Under the pieces are notes generated by a model, which ran no database searches, was not told where the DNA came from, and saw only the letters and a program-made list of their open reading frames with translations. Positions 1 through 8,422 of a DNA stretch of 23,900 bases are shown here, one piece after another; the stretch's first letter is position 1; each line of letters begins with the position of its first letter. The DNA is from Sutterella sp. AM11-39 (lineage in GTDB: Bacteria; Pseudomonadota; Gammaproteobacteria; Burkholderiales; Burkholderiaceae_F), in NCBI RefSeq assembly GCF_003472385.1, contig NZ_QRLV01000016.1, positions 1 through 23,900 of the forward strand, in the 5' to 3' direction. The translations under genes and the position numbers were made by a program.

Positions 1-57
1 ATTCGTGAAGGCGGCCACACCGTCGGCGCCGGCGTCGTTGCCAAGATCATCGAGTAA
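1..57 (+). CDS. tuf: Elongation factor Tu, C-terminal end (partial)
   Basis: The window opens inside a frame that encodes IREGGHTVGAGVVAKIIE followed by TAA. This is the conserved C-terminus of EF-Tu (domain 3), the GTPase that brings aminoacyl-tRNA to the ribosome. Only 18 codons are visible, so nothing can be said about the rest of the gene. The following tRNA-Trp, secE and nusG match the usual tufB neighbourhood of betaproteobacteria. A second tuf starts at the far end of the window, so the genome carries at least two tuf starts or ends in this neighbourhood. Confidence 0.95.
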   Translation: MREGGHTVGAGVVAKIIE

Positions 58-67
58 TATCGATCTT

Positions 68-99
68 CTGAAAGGTTCATCGATTGGATGAACCTTCAG
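68..99 (+). other. Hairpin between tuf and tRNA-Trp
   Basis: CTGAAAGGTTCAT (68-80) and ATGAACCTTCAG (88-99) form a near-perfect inverted repeat with one extra A and a 7-nt loop. It lies 10 nt after the tuf stop codon and ends 3 nt before the tRNA. No T-run follows. A processing or mRNA 3'-end-protecting structure is therefore more likely than an intrinsic terminator. The function is inferred. Confidence 0.55.
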
Positions 100-102
100 G
101 AC

Positions 103-178
103 AGGGGTATAGCTCAATTGGCAGAGCGACGGTCTCCAAAACCGTAGGTTGAGGGTTCGATTCCTTCTGCCCCTGCCA
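103..178 (+). tRNA. tRNA-Trp (anticodon CCA)
   Basis: This 76-nt cloverleaf ends in an encoded CCA. The acceptor strand AGGGGTA (103-109) pairs with TGCCCCT (168-174), and G175 is the discriminator base. The anticodon stem ACGGT/ACCGT closes the loop CTCCAAA, with anticodon CCA at 136-138. The T-arm carries GGTTCGATTCC. It reads UGG codons as tryptophan. Its place between tuf and secE is typical of the tufB-trpT-secE-nusG arrangement, so it may be cut from a longer transcript. Confidence 0.97.
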
Positions 179-182
179 ACCT

Positions 183-229
183 GACAGAAGCAAGAAGCCG
201 CGATCATTGACCGCGGCTTTCTGTCTGTA
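183..229 (+). terminator. Terminator-like hairpin after tRNA-Trp
   Basis: AAGCCGCG (195-202) pairs with CGCGGCTT (212-219). The flanks GACAGAAG (183-190) and CTTTCTGTC (217-225) can extend the stem. The 3' side is only moderately T-rich (TTTCTGTCTGT). It could be a weak terminator that shapes read-through into secE-nusG, or a tRNA 3'-processing structure. No clear promoter is visible between it and secE, which favours at least partial read-through. Confidence 0.45.
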
Positions 230-305
230 AAAAACTGCGTAAATGGAAGCGCGGGAAAAGGCTCGGAAAACAAAAGAAGAGCGCCGCGCAACGGATATCA
301 AAGAA

Positions 306-701
306 ATGGCTACTCAGAATGCACAGCCTCAGCAAGGCTCGGGCAACAAGGCTCTGGACGTGATTGTGATGACGCTTGCCGTCCTGATCGCTGCCGCCGG
401 CCTCTTTGCTTTTACCTTTCTGACCGACCAGAGCACGGGCGTGCGCATCGGCGCGTTGCTCGGTGGTTTGGTTGTCGCCGTCATCGTGGCGGCCTTCTCG
501 AGCACCGGCAAGCGCTTCATCGCCTTCTGCCGCGAATCTTGGGAAGAACTTCGTCGCGTTGTTTGGCCGACGCGCAAAGAAACGGTCAACACGACGGGCA
601 TCGTCATGGCTTTCGTGGTTGCCGTGGCCATCTACCTCTTCCTTGTCGACAAGCTTATCGAATGGGGTCTGTACGACGGGCTCCTGCAGTTGAGCTTCTG
701 A
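306..701 (+). CDS. secE: Preprotein translocase subunit SecE
   Basis: SecE is the small essential clamp subunit of the SecYEG channel in the inner membrane. From the ATG at 306 the protein has 131 residues, close to the three-TM SecE of E. coli (127). Predicted membrane segments are about 17-38, 46-65 and 98-115. Between the last two lies the conserved amphipathic/cytosolic hinge containing SWEELRRVVWPTRKE (78-92), the SecE signature. The frame stays open upstream to an ATG at 243, but that would add a charged 21-residue extension without a ribosome site. The ATG at 306 has a weak GGA at 293-295 and gives the usual length. nusG follows 88 nt downstream, the standard secE-nusG pair. Confidence 0.95.
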   Translation: MATQNAQPQQGSGNKALDVIVMTLAVLIAAAGLFAFTFLTDQSTGVRIGALLGGLVVAVIVAAFSSTGKRFIAFCRESWEELRRVVWPTRKETVNTTGIVMAFVVAVAIYLFLVDKLIEWGLYDGLLQLSF

Positions 702-789
702 TCCGAACGAACCGCTTTTTAGCAGACAGCGCGCGCACTTGGGGCTCTGGATTCCCGATGTGCGCGTAAACGTTTGCACGGAGAATGAA

Positions 790-1350
790 ATGAGTACCGA
801 AACCGCTCAGGAAACGGGCGCGCAGAAGATGCGCTGGTATACGGTTCACGTCTACTCCTCGATGGAAAAGAGCGTGCAGCGCTCGATCATTGAACGCATC
901 GGCCGCTCCGAACTCAAGGATCTTTTCGGCGAAGTGCTCCTGCCGATTGAAAAGGTCGAGGAAACCCGCAACGGCCGCAAGATCGAGACCGAACGCCGCA
1001 TGTATCCCGGCTACGTCTTCGTTGAAATGGTCATGACCGAAGAGACGTGGCATTTGGTGAACTCCACGCCCCGCGTGATCGAGTTCCTCGGCAACAACCA
1101 TCCTGTACCGCTGTCGGACGCCGAAATCGCCGCCATCAAGGATCGCATGTCCGTTGGTACCGAAAAGGCACGTCCGAAGATCATGTTCGAACCCGGCGAA
1201 ATCGTCCGCATCAAGGAAGGCCCCTTCCAGGACTTCAATGGCCGCGTCGAAGAAATTCTTTACGACAAGAGCCGCCTGCGCTGCTTTGTGTCGATTTTCG
1301 GCCGCGAGACGAGCGTCGAGCTCGCCTTCAACGAAGTCGAAAAGATCTGA
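790..1350 (+). CDS. nusG: Transcription termination/antitermination factor NusG
   Basis: NusG binds RNA polymerase, suppresses pausing, couples transcription to translation through S10 and helps Rho. The protein has 186 residues. The N-terminal NGN domain (WYTVHVYSSMEKSVQ; RRMYPGYVFVEM) is followed by a C-terminal KOW domain (PGEIVRIKEGPFQDFNGRVEE near 133-153). Both are complete and typical. The ATG at 790 was chosen because GGAG (780-783) sits 6 nt upstream and the product matches the family length. The in-frame upstream start at 739 would add an unlikely 17-residue leader. It probably shares a transcript with secE. A new promoter for rplK lies directly downstream. Confidence 0.97.
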   Translation: MSTETAQETGAQKMRWYTVHVYSSMEKSVQRSIIERIGRSELKDLFGEVLLPIEKVEETRNGRKIETERRMYPGYVFVEMVMTEETWHLVNSTPRVIEFLGNNHPVPLSDAEIAAIKDRMSVGTEKARPKIMFEPGEIVRIKEGPFQDFNGRVEEILYDKSRLRCFVSIFGRETSVELAFNEVEKI

Positions 1351-1383
1351 TTTTTCTACGGGACGCGTTGATTTTAAAGAAAT

Positions 1384-1412
1384 TTGCACATTTCAAATTT
1401 TTTTGGCATAAT
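1384..1412 (+). promoter_or_regulatory. Candidate sigma70 promoter for rplKA
   Basis: TTGCAC (1384-1389) and CATAAT (1407-1412) are separated by exactly 17 bp in an AT-rich stretch within an otherwise GC-rich region. The start of transcription would fall near 1419, giving a leader of about 70 nt before rplK. It corresponds in position to the L11 promoter of other proteobacteria. It was identified by eye only. Confidence 0.75.
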
Positions 1413-1435
1413 CGCGCCCTCGTTTCTTATTTTTA

Positions 1436-1478
1436 CTGGGGAGCGCCCTCATTCGAAGGTGCGTTTGAACCCAGGGAG
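1436..1478 (+). promoter_or_regulatory. Candidate L1 operator in the rplK leader
   Basis: CTGGG (1436-1440) pairs with CCCAG (1470-1474), and GCGCC (1443-1447) pairs with GGTGC (1458-1462). An asymmetric internal loop (GA on one side, GTTTGAA on the other) separates the two helices. The 3' strand runs into the rplK ribosome-binding site AGGGAG (1473-1478). L1 is known to repress the rplKA mRNA in proteobacteria by binding a stem with an asymmetric loop here. Assigning this structure as that site is inference. Confidence 0.45.
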
Positions 1479-1488
1479 TTAATTTCAA

Positions 1489-1920
1489 ATGGCTAAGAAA
1501 ATCGTCGGCTTTATCAAGCTGCAGGTTCCTGCAGGCAAAGCCAATCCCTCGCCCCCAATCGGCCCGGCTCTCGGTCAGCGCGGCCTGAACATCATGGAAT
1601 TCTGCAAGGCGTTTAACGCCAAGACCCAGGGTATGGAACCCGGTCTGCCGATTCCGTGCGTTATCACCGCTTACGCCGACAAGTCCTTCACGTTCGTGAT
1701 GAAGACCCCGCCGGCTACGATCCTGATCAAGAAGGCCGCGAAGATCCAGAAGGGCTCCGCACGTCCGCACACGGACAAGGTCGGCAAGATCACCCGTGCT
1801 CAGGCCGAAGAAATCGCCAAGATGAAGGAGCCCGATCTGACGGCTGCTGATCTTGACGCTGCGGTTCGCACGATCGCTGGTTCCGCCCGTTCCATGGGCA
1901 TCACGGTGGAGGGTCTGTAA
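1489..1920 (+). CDS. rplK: 50S ribosomal protein L11
   Basis: L11 is part of the GTPase-associated centre of the large subunit. It binds 23S rRNA helices 43/44 and is the thiostrepton site. The 143-residue product has the usual length. The N-terminal domain carries the proline-rich [21 protein letters not shown] (about 21-41), and the C-terminal RNA-binding domain ends [18 protein letters not shown] (1473-1478) is 10 nt before the ATG. rplA begins 2 nt after its stop codon, so the two are translationally coupled. The upstream promoter and candidate L1 operator imply L1-mediated feedback. Confidence 0.98.
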   Translation: MAKKIVGFIKLQVPAGKANPSPPIGPALGQRGLNIMEFCKAFNAKTQGMEPGLPIPCVITAYADKSFTFVMKTPPATILIKKAAKIQKGSARPHTDKVGKITRAQAEEIAKMKEPDLTAADLDAAVRTIAGSARSMGITVEGL

Positions 1921-1922
1921 TA

Positions 1923-2612
1923 ATGGCTAAGATTTCCAAGCGCCGCAAGGAATTCCTCGGCAAGTACGACCTCACCAAGCCCTTCGCTCTGAACGAAGCG
2001 CTTGACGCTGTGAAGGCCTGCGCCAACGCCAAGTTCGACGAATCCGTCGACGTGGCCATCCAGCTCGGCATTGACCCCCGCAAGTCTGACCAGGCTATCC
2101 GCGGCGCCGTCGTGATGCCGGAAGGCACGGGCAAGACCGTTCGCGTGGCTGTGTTCACGCAGGGTGCCAATGTTGAAGCCGCTAAGGCTGCCGGCGCCGA
2201 CATCGTTGGTTTCGACGATCTCGCTGCCGAAGTCAAGGCCGGCAAGATGGACTTTGACGTTGTGATCGCTTCGCCGGACGCCATGCGTGTGGTCGGTCAG
2301 CTCGGTCAGATCCTTGGCCCGCGCGGCCTGATGCCGAACCCGAAGGTTGGCACTGTGACCCCGAACGTTGCCCAGGCTGTTAAGAACGCCAAGGCCGGTC
2401 AGGTCCAGTTCCGCGCCGACAAGGCCGGTATCATTCACGCCCCGGTCGGTCGCGTTTCCTTCGAAACCGAACGTCTCGTGACCAACATCAAGGCGCTCGT
2501 TGAGCAGCTCAACAAGCTCAAGCCCGCCAGCCAGAAGGGCATCTATCTGCGCAAGCTCTCCGTGAGCTCCACGATGGGTATCGGCGCTCGCGTCGACCTG
2601 TCCTCGCTCTAA
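1923..2612 (+). CDS. rplA: 50S ribosomal protein L1
   Basis: L1 forms the mobile stalk of the large subunit, helps release E-site tRNA and represses its own rplKA mRNA. The 229-residue product has the standard two-domain length. Recognisable family segments are the [21 protein letters not shown] region, the [15 protein letters not shown] motif (the L1 signature, near 137-151) and a C-terminal [21 protein letters not shown] (1908-1913) lies inside the end of rplK, and only 2 nt separate the genes. A 342-nt untranslated leader follows before rplJ. Confidence 0.98.
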   Translation: MAKISKRRKEFLGKYDLTKPFALNEALDAVKACANAKFDESVDVAIQLGIDPRKSDQAIRGAVVMPEGTGKTVRVAVFTQGANVEAAKAAGADIVGFDDLAAEVKAGKMDFDVVIASPDAMRVVGQLGQILGPRGLMPNPKVGTVTPNVAQAVKNAKAGQVQFRADKAGIIHAPVGRVSFETERLVTNIKALVEQLNKLKPASQKGIYLRKLSVSSTMGIGARVDLSSL

Positions 2613-2640
2613 TCGGAAGCGCAGTCAATAAAAGAACACC

Positions 2641-2954
2641 TGAAGCCGAGGAGGCAACTCCCCGGCTTCAACTGAGGTCGTGAGGCCTCAAGGGCTTTGG
2701 GTGGCCTGTTTGAAACAGGCCGCTGTCAAAGACCGCCGGAGGATGAGGGCAAGTCCCGACGCTTTAATTGTCTTGAGAGAAGAGAGCGCTTCGAATCAAG
2801 ATGTCCGGCGCAGACGGTGAAACCTCAAAGAGAGATGTATGTTGTGTAAGGTTTTTGCACTGCACGTACTGCTCTCAGAAGGGTTTTCAACCGGTAGTTG
2901 AAGAACCGGTGCGCGTTGTCAAAAACGATGCGTACCTCTGAGTGGAGCCAGACC
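2641..2954 (+). promoter_or_regulatory. rplJ (L10) leader: structured non-coding region
   Basis: The 342 nt between rplA and rplJ hold no convincing gene. TGAAGCCG (2641-2648) pairs with CGGCTTCA (2663-2670), enclosing GGAG-GCAA-CTCC, a stem capped by a GNRA tetraloop. TGAGG (2673-2677)/CCTCA (2686-2690) and GGCCTGTTT (2703-2711)/AAACAGGCC (2713-2721) form further hairpins. Near the 3' end GTTTTTG (2851-2857) can pair with CAAAAAC (2920-2926), and CTCAGA (2874-2879) with TCTGAG (2937-2942), beside the rplJ ribosome site. L10-(L7/L12)4 binds the rplJ leader in proteobacteria. The position fits such an L10 leader, but the exact binding element was not identified, and no convincing promoter was seen inside. 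Confidence 0.6.
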
Positions 2955-3485
2955 ATGGGTCTTAATCGTCAAGACAAGGCGACTGTGATTGCAGAAATGA
3001 GCGAACTCGTTGCTCAGTCCTCTGCCATCATCATCGCTGAATACCGTGGGCTGACCGTTGAAGCAATCACCAAGCTTCGCGCCGATGCGCGCAAGCAGGG
3101 TGTGCAGTTGCGTGTGGTGAAGAACACGTTGGTTCGCCGCGCCGTTGCCGGCACGCCGTTTGAAGGGCTCTCCGACCAGTTCGTCGGACCGCTCATCTAC
3201 AGCCTGTCCGCCGACCCGGTTGCTGCTGCCAAGGTTCTTGCTACGTTCGCCAAGACGAACGACAAGCTCATCATCAAGGGCGGTGCGATGGCCAACTACG
3301 TCATGGACGTGGCTGCTGTCGAACAGCTCGCCTCGATGCCGAGCCGCGAAGAGCTCCTGGCCAAGTTGATGGCCACCATGAACGAGCCGATCGCCAAGTT
3401 CGTCCGCACCCTCAACGAAGTGCCCGCACGCTTCGTTCGCACTGTGGCTGCTTACCGCGATGCCCAGGAGAAGGCTGCTGCCTAA
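2955..3485 (+). CDS. rplJ: 50S ribosomal protein L10
   Basis: L10 anchors the L7/L12 stalk to 23S rRNA and, bound to L7/L12, represses its own mRNA. The 176-residue product starts [15 protein letters not shown] and contains the family's [15 protein letters not shown] and [11 protein letters not shown] segments. Its C-terminal helix for L7/L12 binding is the [21 protein letters not shown] region. The ATG at 2955 has TGGAG (2943-2947) 7 nt upstream. An in-frame start at 2898 would place 19 extra residues inside the regulatory leader and is rejected. rplL follows after 55 nt. Confidence 0.97.
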   Translation: MGLNRQDKATVIAEMSELVAQSSAIIIAEYRGLTVEAITKLRADARKQGVQLRVVKNTLVRRAVAGTPFEGLSDQFVGPLIYSLSADPVAAAKVLATFAKTNDKLIIKGGAMANYVMDVAAVEQLASMPSREELLAKLMATMNEPIAKFVRTLNEVPARFVRTVAAYRDAQEKAAA

Positions 3486-3540
3486 TCCGCTTTAAACAGA
3501 AATCAATTTTTAAACATTACACAACGTTACGGAGTCAAAA

Positions 3541-3921
<381 letters not shown>

Positions 3922-3946
3922 TCTGAGTTTCAGACTTTCAAGCATC

Positions 3947-3974
3947 GCAAAGCCGCCTGCAACGGCGGCTTTGC
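3947..3974 (+). terminator. Attenuator-type hairpin 1 after rplL
   Basis: GCAAAGCCGCC (3947-3957) pairs perfectly over 11 bp with GGCGGCTTTGC (3964-3974), with a 6-nt loop. No T-run follows, so on its own it is more likely a partial stop or an RNase-processing site than a full terminator. It is the first of three hairpins between rplL and rpoB. Confidence 0.6.
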
Positions 3975-3983
3975 CGACTGCGC

Positions 3984-4024
3984 TCCAAGCCCGATTTCGA
4001 TATCGGAAGAGGGCTTGGGATTTT
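3984..4024 (+). terminator. Attenuator-type hairpin 2 with short T-run
   Basis: CCAAGCCCGAT (3985-3995) pairs with ATCGG (4002-4006) and GGGCTTGG (4011-4018), with AAGA as an internal bulge. GATTTTG follows. This gives the best terminator geometry between rplL and rpoB, probably allowing partial read-through because rpoBC must be expressed. Confidence 0.55.
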
Positions 4025-4043
4025 GAAGTGGATCTGGTAAAAT
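4016..4043 (+). promoter_or_regulatory. Candidate extended -10 promoter for rpoBC
   Basis: TTGGGA (4016-4021), a 16-bp spacer and TAAAAT (4038-4043) preceded by TGG form an extended -10 type element. It sits about 190 nt before rpoB and overlaps hairpins 2 and 3. The resemblance is moderate and could be fortuitous, since the TAAAAT also forms the loop of hairpin 3. Confidence 0.35.
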
Positions 4044-4053
4044 CCCAGATCCA
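4029..4053 (+). other. Hairpin 3 in the rplL-rpoB spacer
   Basis: TGGATCTGG (4029-4037) pairs with CCAGATCCA (4045-4053) over 9 perfect base pairs, around a 7-nt A/T-rich loop. No T-run follows. The remaining spacer (4054-4234) shows no gene and no further strong structure by eye. Confidence 0.55.
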
Positions 4054-4234
4054 GCTCAAAGTCAAAGCCAGTGATCGAAATAATCAATAAGTCACCGTGA
4101 CGGCCCCTAGCCGCACGGGCGCACGCATTCGTGCAGCCCGGGCGGCTTTTGGCGTCTTTAAAAAATGGCTGCGATTTTTCGAACCTCTTTGACCCCATAG
4201 CATATTTCCTCCCATCGCCTTGAACGGAGTCTTC

Positions 4235-7200
4235 ATGTCGTACTCGTTCACTGAAAAGAAGCGTATTCGGAAGAGTTTTGCCACACGTCCGAGCGTCCTT
4301 GAAGTGCCCTCCTTGCTGGAAACGCAGCTTCGCAGCTACGAAGCCTTCCTGCAGGCCGATGTCAAGCCCGAAAGCCGCAAAAATGTCGGGTTGCAGTCGG
4401 CATTCACTTCCATTTTCCCGATCACCAGCCACAATGGCTACGCCCGCCTGAAGTTTCTGAGCTACAGACTCGAGCAGCCTGAATTCGATGTGGCCGAGTG
4501 CCAACTGCGCGGTCTGACTTATGCGTCCGCGCTGCGCGCTCGTATTCAGCTTGAAATTTTTGACCGCGACGCCGCCAAGCCCGGCACGGTCAAGGAAATC
4601 CGTGAAAACGAAGTCTACATGGGCGAAATTCCGCTCATGACCGAAAAGGCTTCCTTTATTGTCAACGGCTCCGAACGCGTTATCGTGAGCCAGCTGCATC
4701 GTTCGCCCGGTATCTTCTTCGAGCACGACAAGGGCAAGACCCACTCTTCGGGTAAGCTGCTCTTCAGCGCTCGCGTGATTCCCTACCGCGGCTCCTGGCT
4801 TGACTTTGAATTCGACCCGAAGGACATCGTGTACTTCCGCGTCGACCGTCGCCGCAAGATGCCCGGCACGATTCTGCTCAAGGCCATTGGTCTTACGCCC
4901 GAAGAAATTCTCGAGCGCTTCTATGACTTTGACACCTTCCGTCTGACTCAGAAGTCGGCTAGCCTGCACTTCACCCCGCAGCGTCTGCAGGGCGAAACGG
5001 CTCAGTTCGAAATCAAGGATAAGGAAGGCAATACGATTGTTGCCAAGGACAAGCGCATCACGGCTCGTCACGTCCGCCTGATGGAAAAGGCCGGCATCAA
5101 GGAAGTCGCCGTTCCGGATGACTTCCTGATCGGCCGCGTGCTCGCCAAGGCCATCTACAATCAGGAAACCGGCGAAAAAATCGCCGACGCCAACGACGAA
5201 ATCACTGCAGATACGCTTGCCGTTCTGCGTGAGATGCACGTGCACAAGATCGAAACGCTCTTTACGAACGAACTCGATCGCGGCTCCTACATCTCCGACA
5301 CGCTGCGTCTGGACGACGTGCCCGACACCATGTCGGCCCGTATCGCCATCTATCGCATGATGCGTCCGGGTGAACCTCCCACGGAAGACGCCGTCGAAGG
5401 GCTCTTTAACCGCCTGTTCTTCGATCCCGAAGCTTACGATCTGTCCCGCGTCGGCCGCATGAAGGTCAACGCCCGCTTCGGCCGCGGCACGCCCGAAGGC
5501 TCGATGACGCTCACCAACGAAGACATCATCGACACGATGCAGGTCCTCGTGGCTCTGCGTAACGGCGCCGACGACGTGGTTCTCACCGATGCCGAAGGCA
5601 ACAAGCGCACCGTGGAAATCCACGGCGTCGACGATATCGACCACTTGGGCAATCGTCGCGTGCGCTGCGTGGGCGAACTCACGGAAAATCAGTTCCGCTC
5701 CGGTCTCGTGCGCGTGGAACGCGCCGTTCGCGAACGTCTCGGCTCTGCCGAAAGCGACGGCCTTACCCCGCAGGATCTGATCAATTCCAAGCCCATTTCG
5801 GCTGCCATCCGCGAGTTCTTCGGTTCTTCGCAGCTGTCGCAGTTCATGGATCAGACCAACCCGCTGTCTGAAATCACGCACAAGCGTCGTATTTCGGCTC
5901 TCGGCCCGGGCGGTCTGACGCGCGAACGCGCCGGCTTTGAAGTGCGCGACGTGCACGCCACGCACTACGGCCGCGTCTGCCCGATTGAAACGCCTGAAGG
6001 TCCGAACATCGGTCTGATCAACTCTTTGGCTCTGTACGCCCGCCTTAACGACTACGGCTTCCTCGAAACGCCGTATCGCAAGGTGGAAAACGGCGCTGCT
6101 CTCAAGGGCAAGGAAAACATCCACTATCTGTCGGCCATCGAAGAAGGCAACTATGTGATTGCCCAGGCCAACGCCGAAATGGATGAAAACGGCAAGCTCA
6201 TCGGCGAACTCGTGAGCGCCCGTGAAAACGGCGAATTCATCATGGCTTCGCCCGATCGCATTCAGTACATGGACGTGGCTCCTGCTCAGATCGTGTCCGT
6301 GGCTGCTTCGCTCATTCCGTTCTTGGAACACGACGACGCGAACCGCGCTTTGATGGGTTCGAACATGCAGCGTCAGGGCGTGCCTTGCCTGCGTCCGGAA
6401 AAGCCCGTTGTGGGTACCGGCGTGGAACGCACGGTGGCCGTTGACTCGAAGGCAACGGTGCAGGCCAAGCGCGGCGGCATGATCGAATACGTTGACGCCA
6501 ACCGTATCGTGGTTCGTGTGAACGACGACGAAAGCGTGGCCGGTGAAGTCGGTGTGGACATCTACACGTTGCAGAAGTTCACCCGCTCGAATGGTTCGAC
6601 GACGCTCAATCAGCGTCCGATCGTCAAGAAGGGCGACGTGATTGCCGCCGGCGACGTGCTCGCCGACGGTGCTTCGACCGATATGGGCGAACTCGCTCTC
6701 GGTCAGAACATGCTCATCGCCTTTATGCCGTGGAACGGCTACAACTACGAAGACTCGGTGCTGATCTCCGAGCGCGTGGTTGCTGATGACCGCTACACCT
6801 CGATTCACATCGAAGAACTTGATGTGGTGGCCCGCGACACCAAGCTCGGACCTGAAGATATCACTCGCGACATCTCGAACCTGTCCGAAAACCAGCTGAG
6901 CCGCCTCGACGACTCCGGCATCGTGTTCATCGGTGCGGAAGTTTCCGCCGGTGACGTGCTCGTCGGCAAGGTCACGCCCAAGGGCGAAACCCAGCTCACG
7001 CCGGAAGAAAAGCTTCTGCGCGTGATCTTCGGCGAAAAGGCAAGCGATGTTAAGGACACCAGCCTGCGCGTGCCTTCCGGCATGGCCGGCACCGTGATCG
7101 ACGTTCAGGTCTTCACGCGTGAAGGCGTGGAAAAGGACAAGCGCGCTCGCTCGATTATCGACGAACAGCTCAAGCGCTACGAAAAAGACTTGAAGGACGC

Positions 7201-8416
7201 TCTTCGCATCGTTGAAGACGACGTCTTCTCCCGTCTGCGCCGCCAGTTGGTCGGCCGCGTGGCTTCGGGCGGTCCCGCCGGCATCCAGGCCGGTACGACG
7301 CTCACGTCCGATCAGCTGCACGCCATCACGGGCTATGACCTCTTCGAGATTCGCATGGAAAGCGAAGAAGATCAGAAGATCATCGATCTCGCCCGCAAGG
7401 TGGTCGACGACAAGCGCGAAGAAAACAAGGAACTCTTTGCCAGCAAGAGCGACAAGCTCAATCGCGGCGACGAGCTGCCTCCGGGCGTTCTGAAGATGGT
7501 CAAGGTGTTCATCGCCGAGAAGCGCCGTCTGCAGCCCGGCGACAAGATGTCCGGCCGTCACGGTAACAAGGGTGTGGTCTCCAAGATCTGCCCGATCGAA
7601 GACATGCCGTACATGGCCGACGGTCGTCCCGCCGACATCTGCCTGAACCCGCTCGGCGTGCCGTCCCGTATGAACATCGGTCAGATTCTCGAAGTGCACC
7701 TGGGCTGGGCCGCCAAGGGTATCGGCTGGCGTATTGCCGAAATGCTCAAGACCGAACAGGCCTCTCAGATCCGCGCCTTCCTGAACGAGGTGTACAACCG
7801 CACTGGTAAGAAGGAAGATCTCGACAGCCTCAACGACGAAGAGCTGATGGAATTGGCGAAGAACCTTTCCAACGGTATGCCCTTTGCAACACCCGTGTTC
7901 GACGGCGCGAGCGAAGAACAGATCCGCATGATGCTCGACCTGGCCTTCCCGGATGAAGAAGCCAAGAAGCTGCAGCTCACGCCCGCCAAGACGCAGGCAA
8001 CGCTCTACGACGGCCGCACGGGCGATGCATTCGACCGTCCGGTGACCGTGGGCTTCATGCACTTCCTGAAGCTGCACCACTTGGTCGACGACAAGATGCA
8101 CGCTCGCTCGACCGGTCCGTACTCGCTCGTCACGCAGCAGCCTCTGGGCGGTAAGGCTCAGTTCGGCGGCCAGCGTTTCGGCGAAATGGAAGTCTGGGCT
8201 CTGGAAGCCTACGGCGCGAGCTACGTGCTGCAGGAAATGCTGACGGTGAAGTCCGACGACGTCAACGGCCGTACCAAGGTCTATGAAAATATCGTCGGCG
8301 GCGAACACAAGATCGATGCGGGCATGCCCGAATCGTTCAACGTGCTCGTCAAGGAAATCCGTTCGCTCGGCATTGACATTGATCTCGTGAAAAACGAGGA
8401 ATCTTCGAAGGAATAA
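4235..8416 (+). CDS. rpoB: DNA-directed RNA polymerase subunit beta
   Basis: The beta subunit forms one pincer of RNA polymerase and the rifampicin pocket. From the ATG at 4235 (GGAG at 4226-4229; a TTG five codons upstream is less likely) the product has 1393 residues, slightly longer than E. coli RpoB. The rifampicin region reads [17 protein letters not shown] and [13 protein letters not shown]539, H549 and S554 correspond to E. coli D516, H526 and S531 and are wild type. The T541 at the E. coli N518 position is normal in betaproteobacteria such as Neisseria. [13 protein letters not shown] and the C-terminal clamp-contacting segment are intact. rpoC begins 6 nt after the stop codon. Confidence 0.98.
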   Translation: MSYSFTEKKRIRKSFATRPSVLEVPSLLETQLRSYEAFLQADVKPESRKNVGLQSAFTSIFPITSHNGYARLKFLSYRLEQPEFDVAECQLRGLTYASALRARIQLEIFDRDAAKPGTVKEIRENEVYMGEIPLMTEKASFIVNGSERVIVSQLHRSPGIFFEHDKGKTHSSGKLLFSARVIPYRGSWLDFEFDPKDIVYFRVDRRRKMPGTILLKAIGLTPEEILERFYDFDTFRLTQKSASLHFTPQRLQGETAQFEIKDKEGNTIVAKDKRITARHVRLMEKAGIKEVAVPDDFLIGRVLAKAIYNQETGEKIADANDEITADTLAVLREMHVHKIETLFTNELDRGSYISDTLRLDDVPDTMSARIAIYRMMRPGEPPTEDAVEGLFNRLFFDPEAYDLSRVGRMKVNARFGRGTPEGSMTLTNEDIIDTMQVLVALRNGADDVVLTDAEGNKRTVEIHGVDDIDHLGNRRVRCVGELTENQFRSGLVRVERAVRERLGSAESDGLTPQDLINSKPISAAIREFFGSSQLSQFMDQTNPLSEITHKRRISALGPGGLTRERAGFEVRDVHATHYGRVCPIETPEGPNIGLINSLALYARLNDYGFLETPYRKVENGAALKGKENIHYLSAIEEGNYVIAQANAEMDENGKLIGELVSARENGEFIMASPDRIQYMDVAPAQIVSVAASLIPFLEHDDANRALMGSNMQRQGVPCLRPEKPVVGTGVERTVAVDSKATVQAKRGGMIEYVDANRIVVRVNDDESVAGEVGVDIYTLQKFTRSNGSTTLNQRPIVKKGDVIAAGDVLADGASTDMGELALGQNMLIAFMPWNGYNYEDSVLISERVVADDRYTSIHIEELDVVARDTKLGPEDITRDISNLSENQLSRLDDSGIVFIGAEVSAGDVLVGKVTPKGETQLTPEEKLLRVIFGEKASDVKDTSLRVPSGMAGTVIDVQVFTREGVEKDKRARSIIDEQLKRYEKDLKDALRIVEDDVFSRLRRQLVGRVASGGPAGIQAGTTLTSDQLHAITGYDLFEIRMESEEDQKIIDLARKVVDDKREENKELFASKSDKLNRGDELPPGVLKMVKVFIAEKRRLQPGDKMSGRHGNKGVVSKICPIEDMPYMADGRPADICLNPLGVPSRMNIGQILEVHLGWAAKGIGWRIAEMLKTEQASQIRAFLNEVYNRTGKKEDLDSLNDEELMELAKNLSNGMPFATPVFDGASEEQIRMMLDLAFPDEEAKKLQLTPAKTQATLYDGRTGDAFDRPVTVGFMHFLKLHHLVDDKMHARSTGPYSLVTQQPLGGKAQFGGQRFGEMEVWALEAYGASYVLQEMLTVKSDDVNGRTKVYENIVGGEHKIDAGMPESFNVLVKEIRSLGIDIDLVKNEESSKE

Positions 8417-8422
8417 ACCAGC

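Noticed and set aside
243..305. Longer N-terminus for SecE
   Set aside because: No ribosome site at 243, and the added 21 charged residues are unlike SecE. The start at 306 gives the family length.
5822..5900. Rifampicin-resistance allele in rpoB (Thr at the E. coli N518 position)
   Set aside because: DQTNPLSE is the normal betaproteobacterial sequence. The main resistance positions are wild type.
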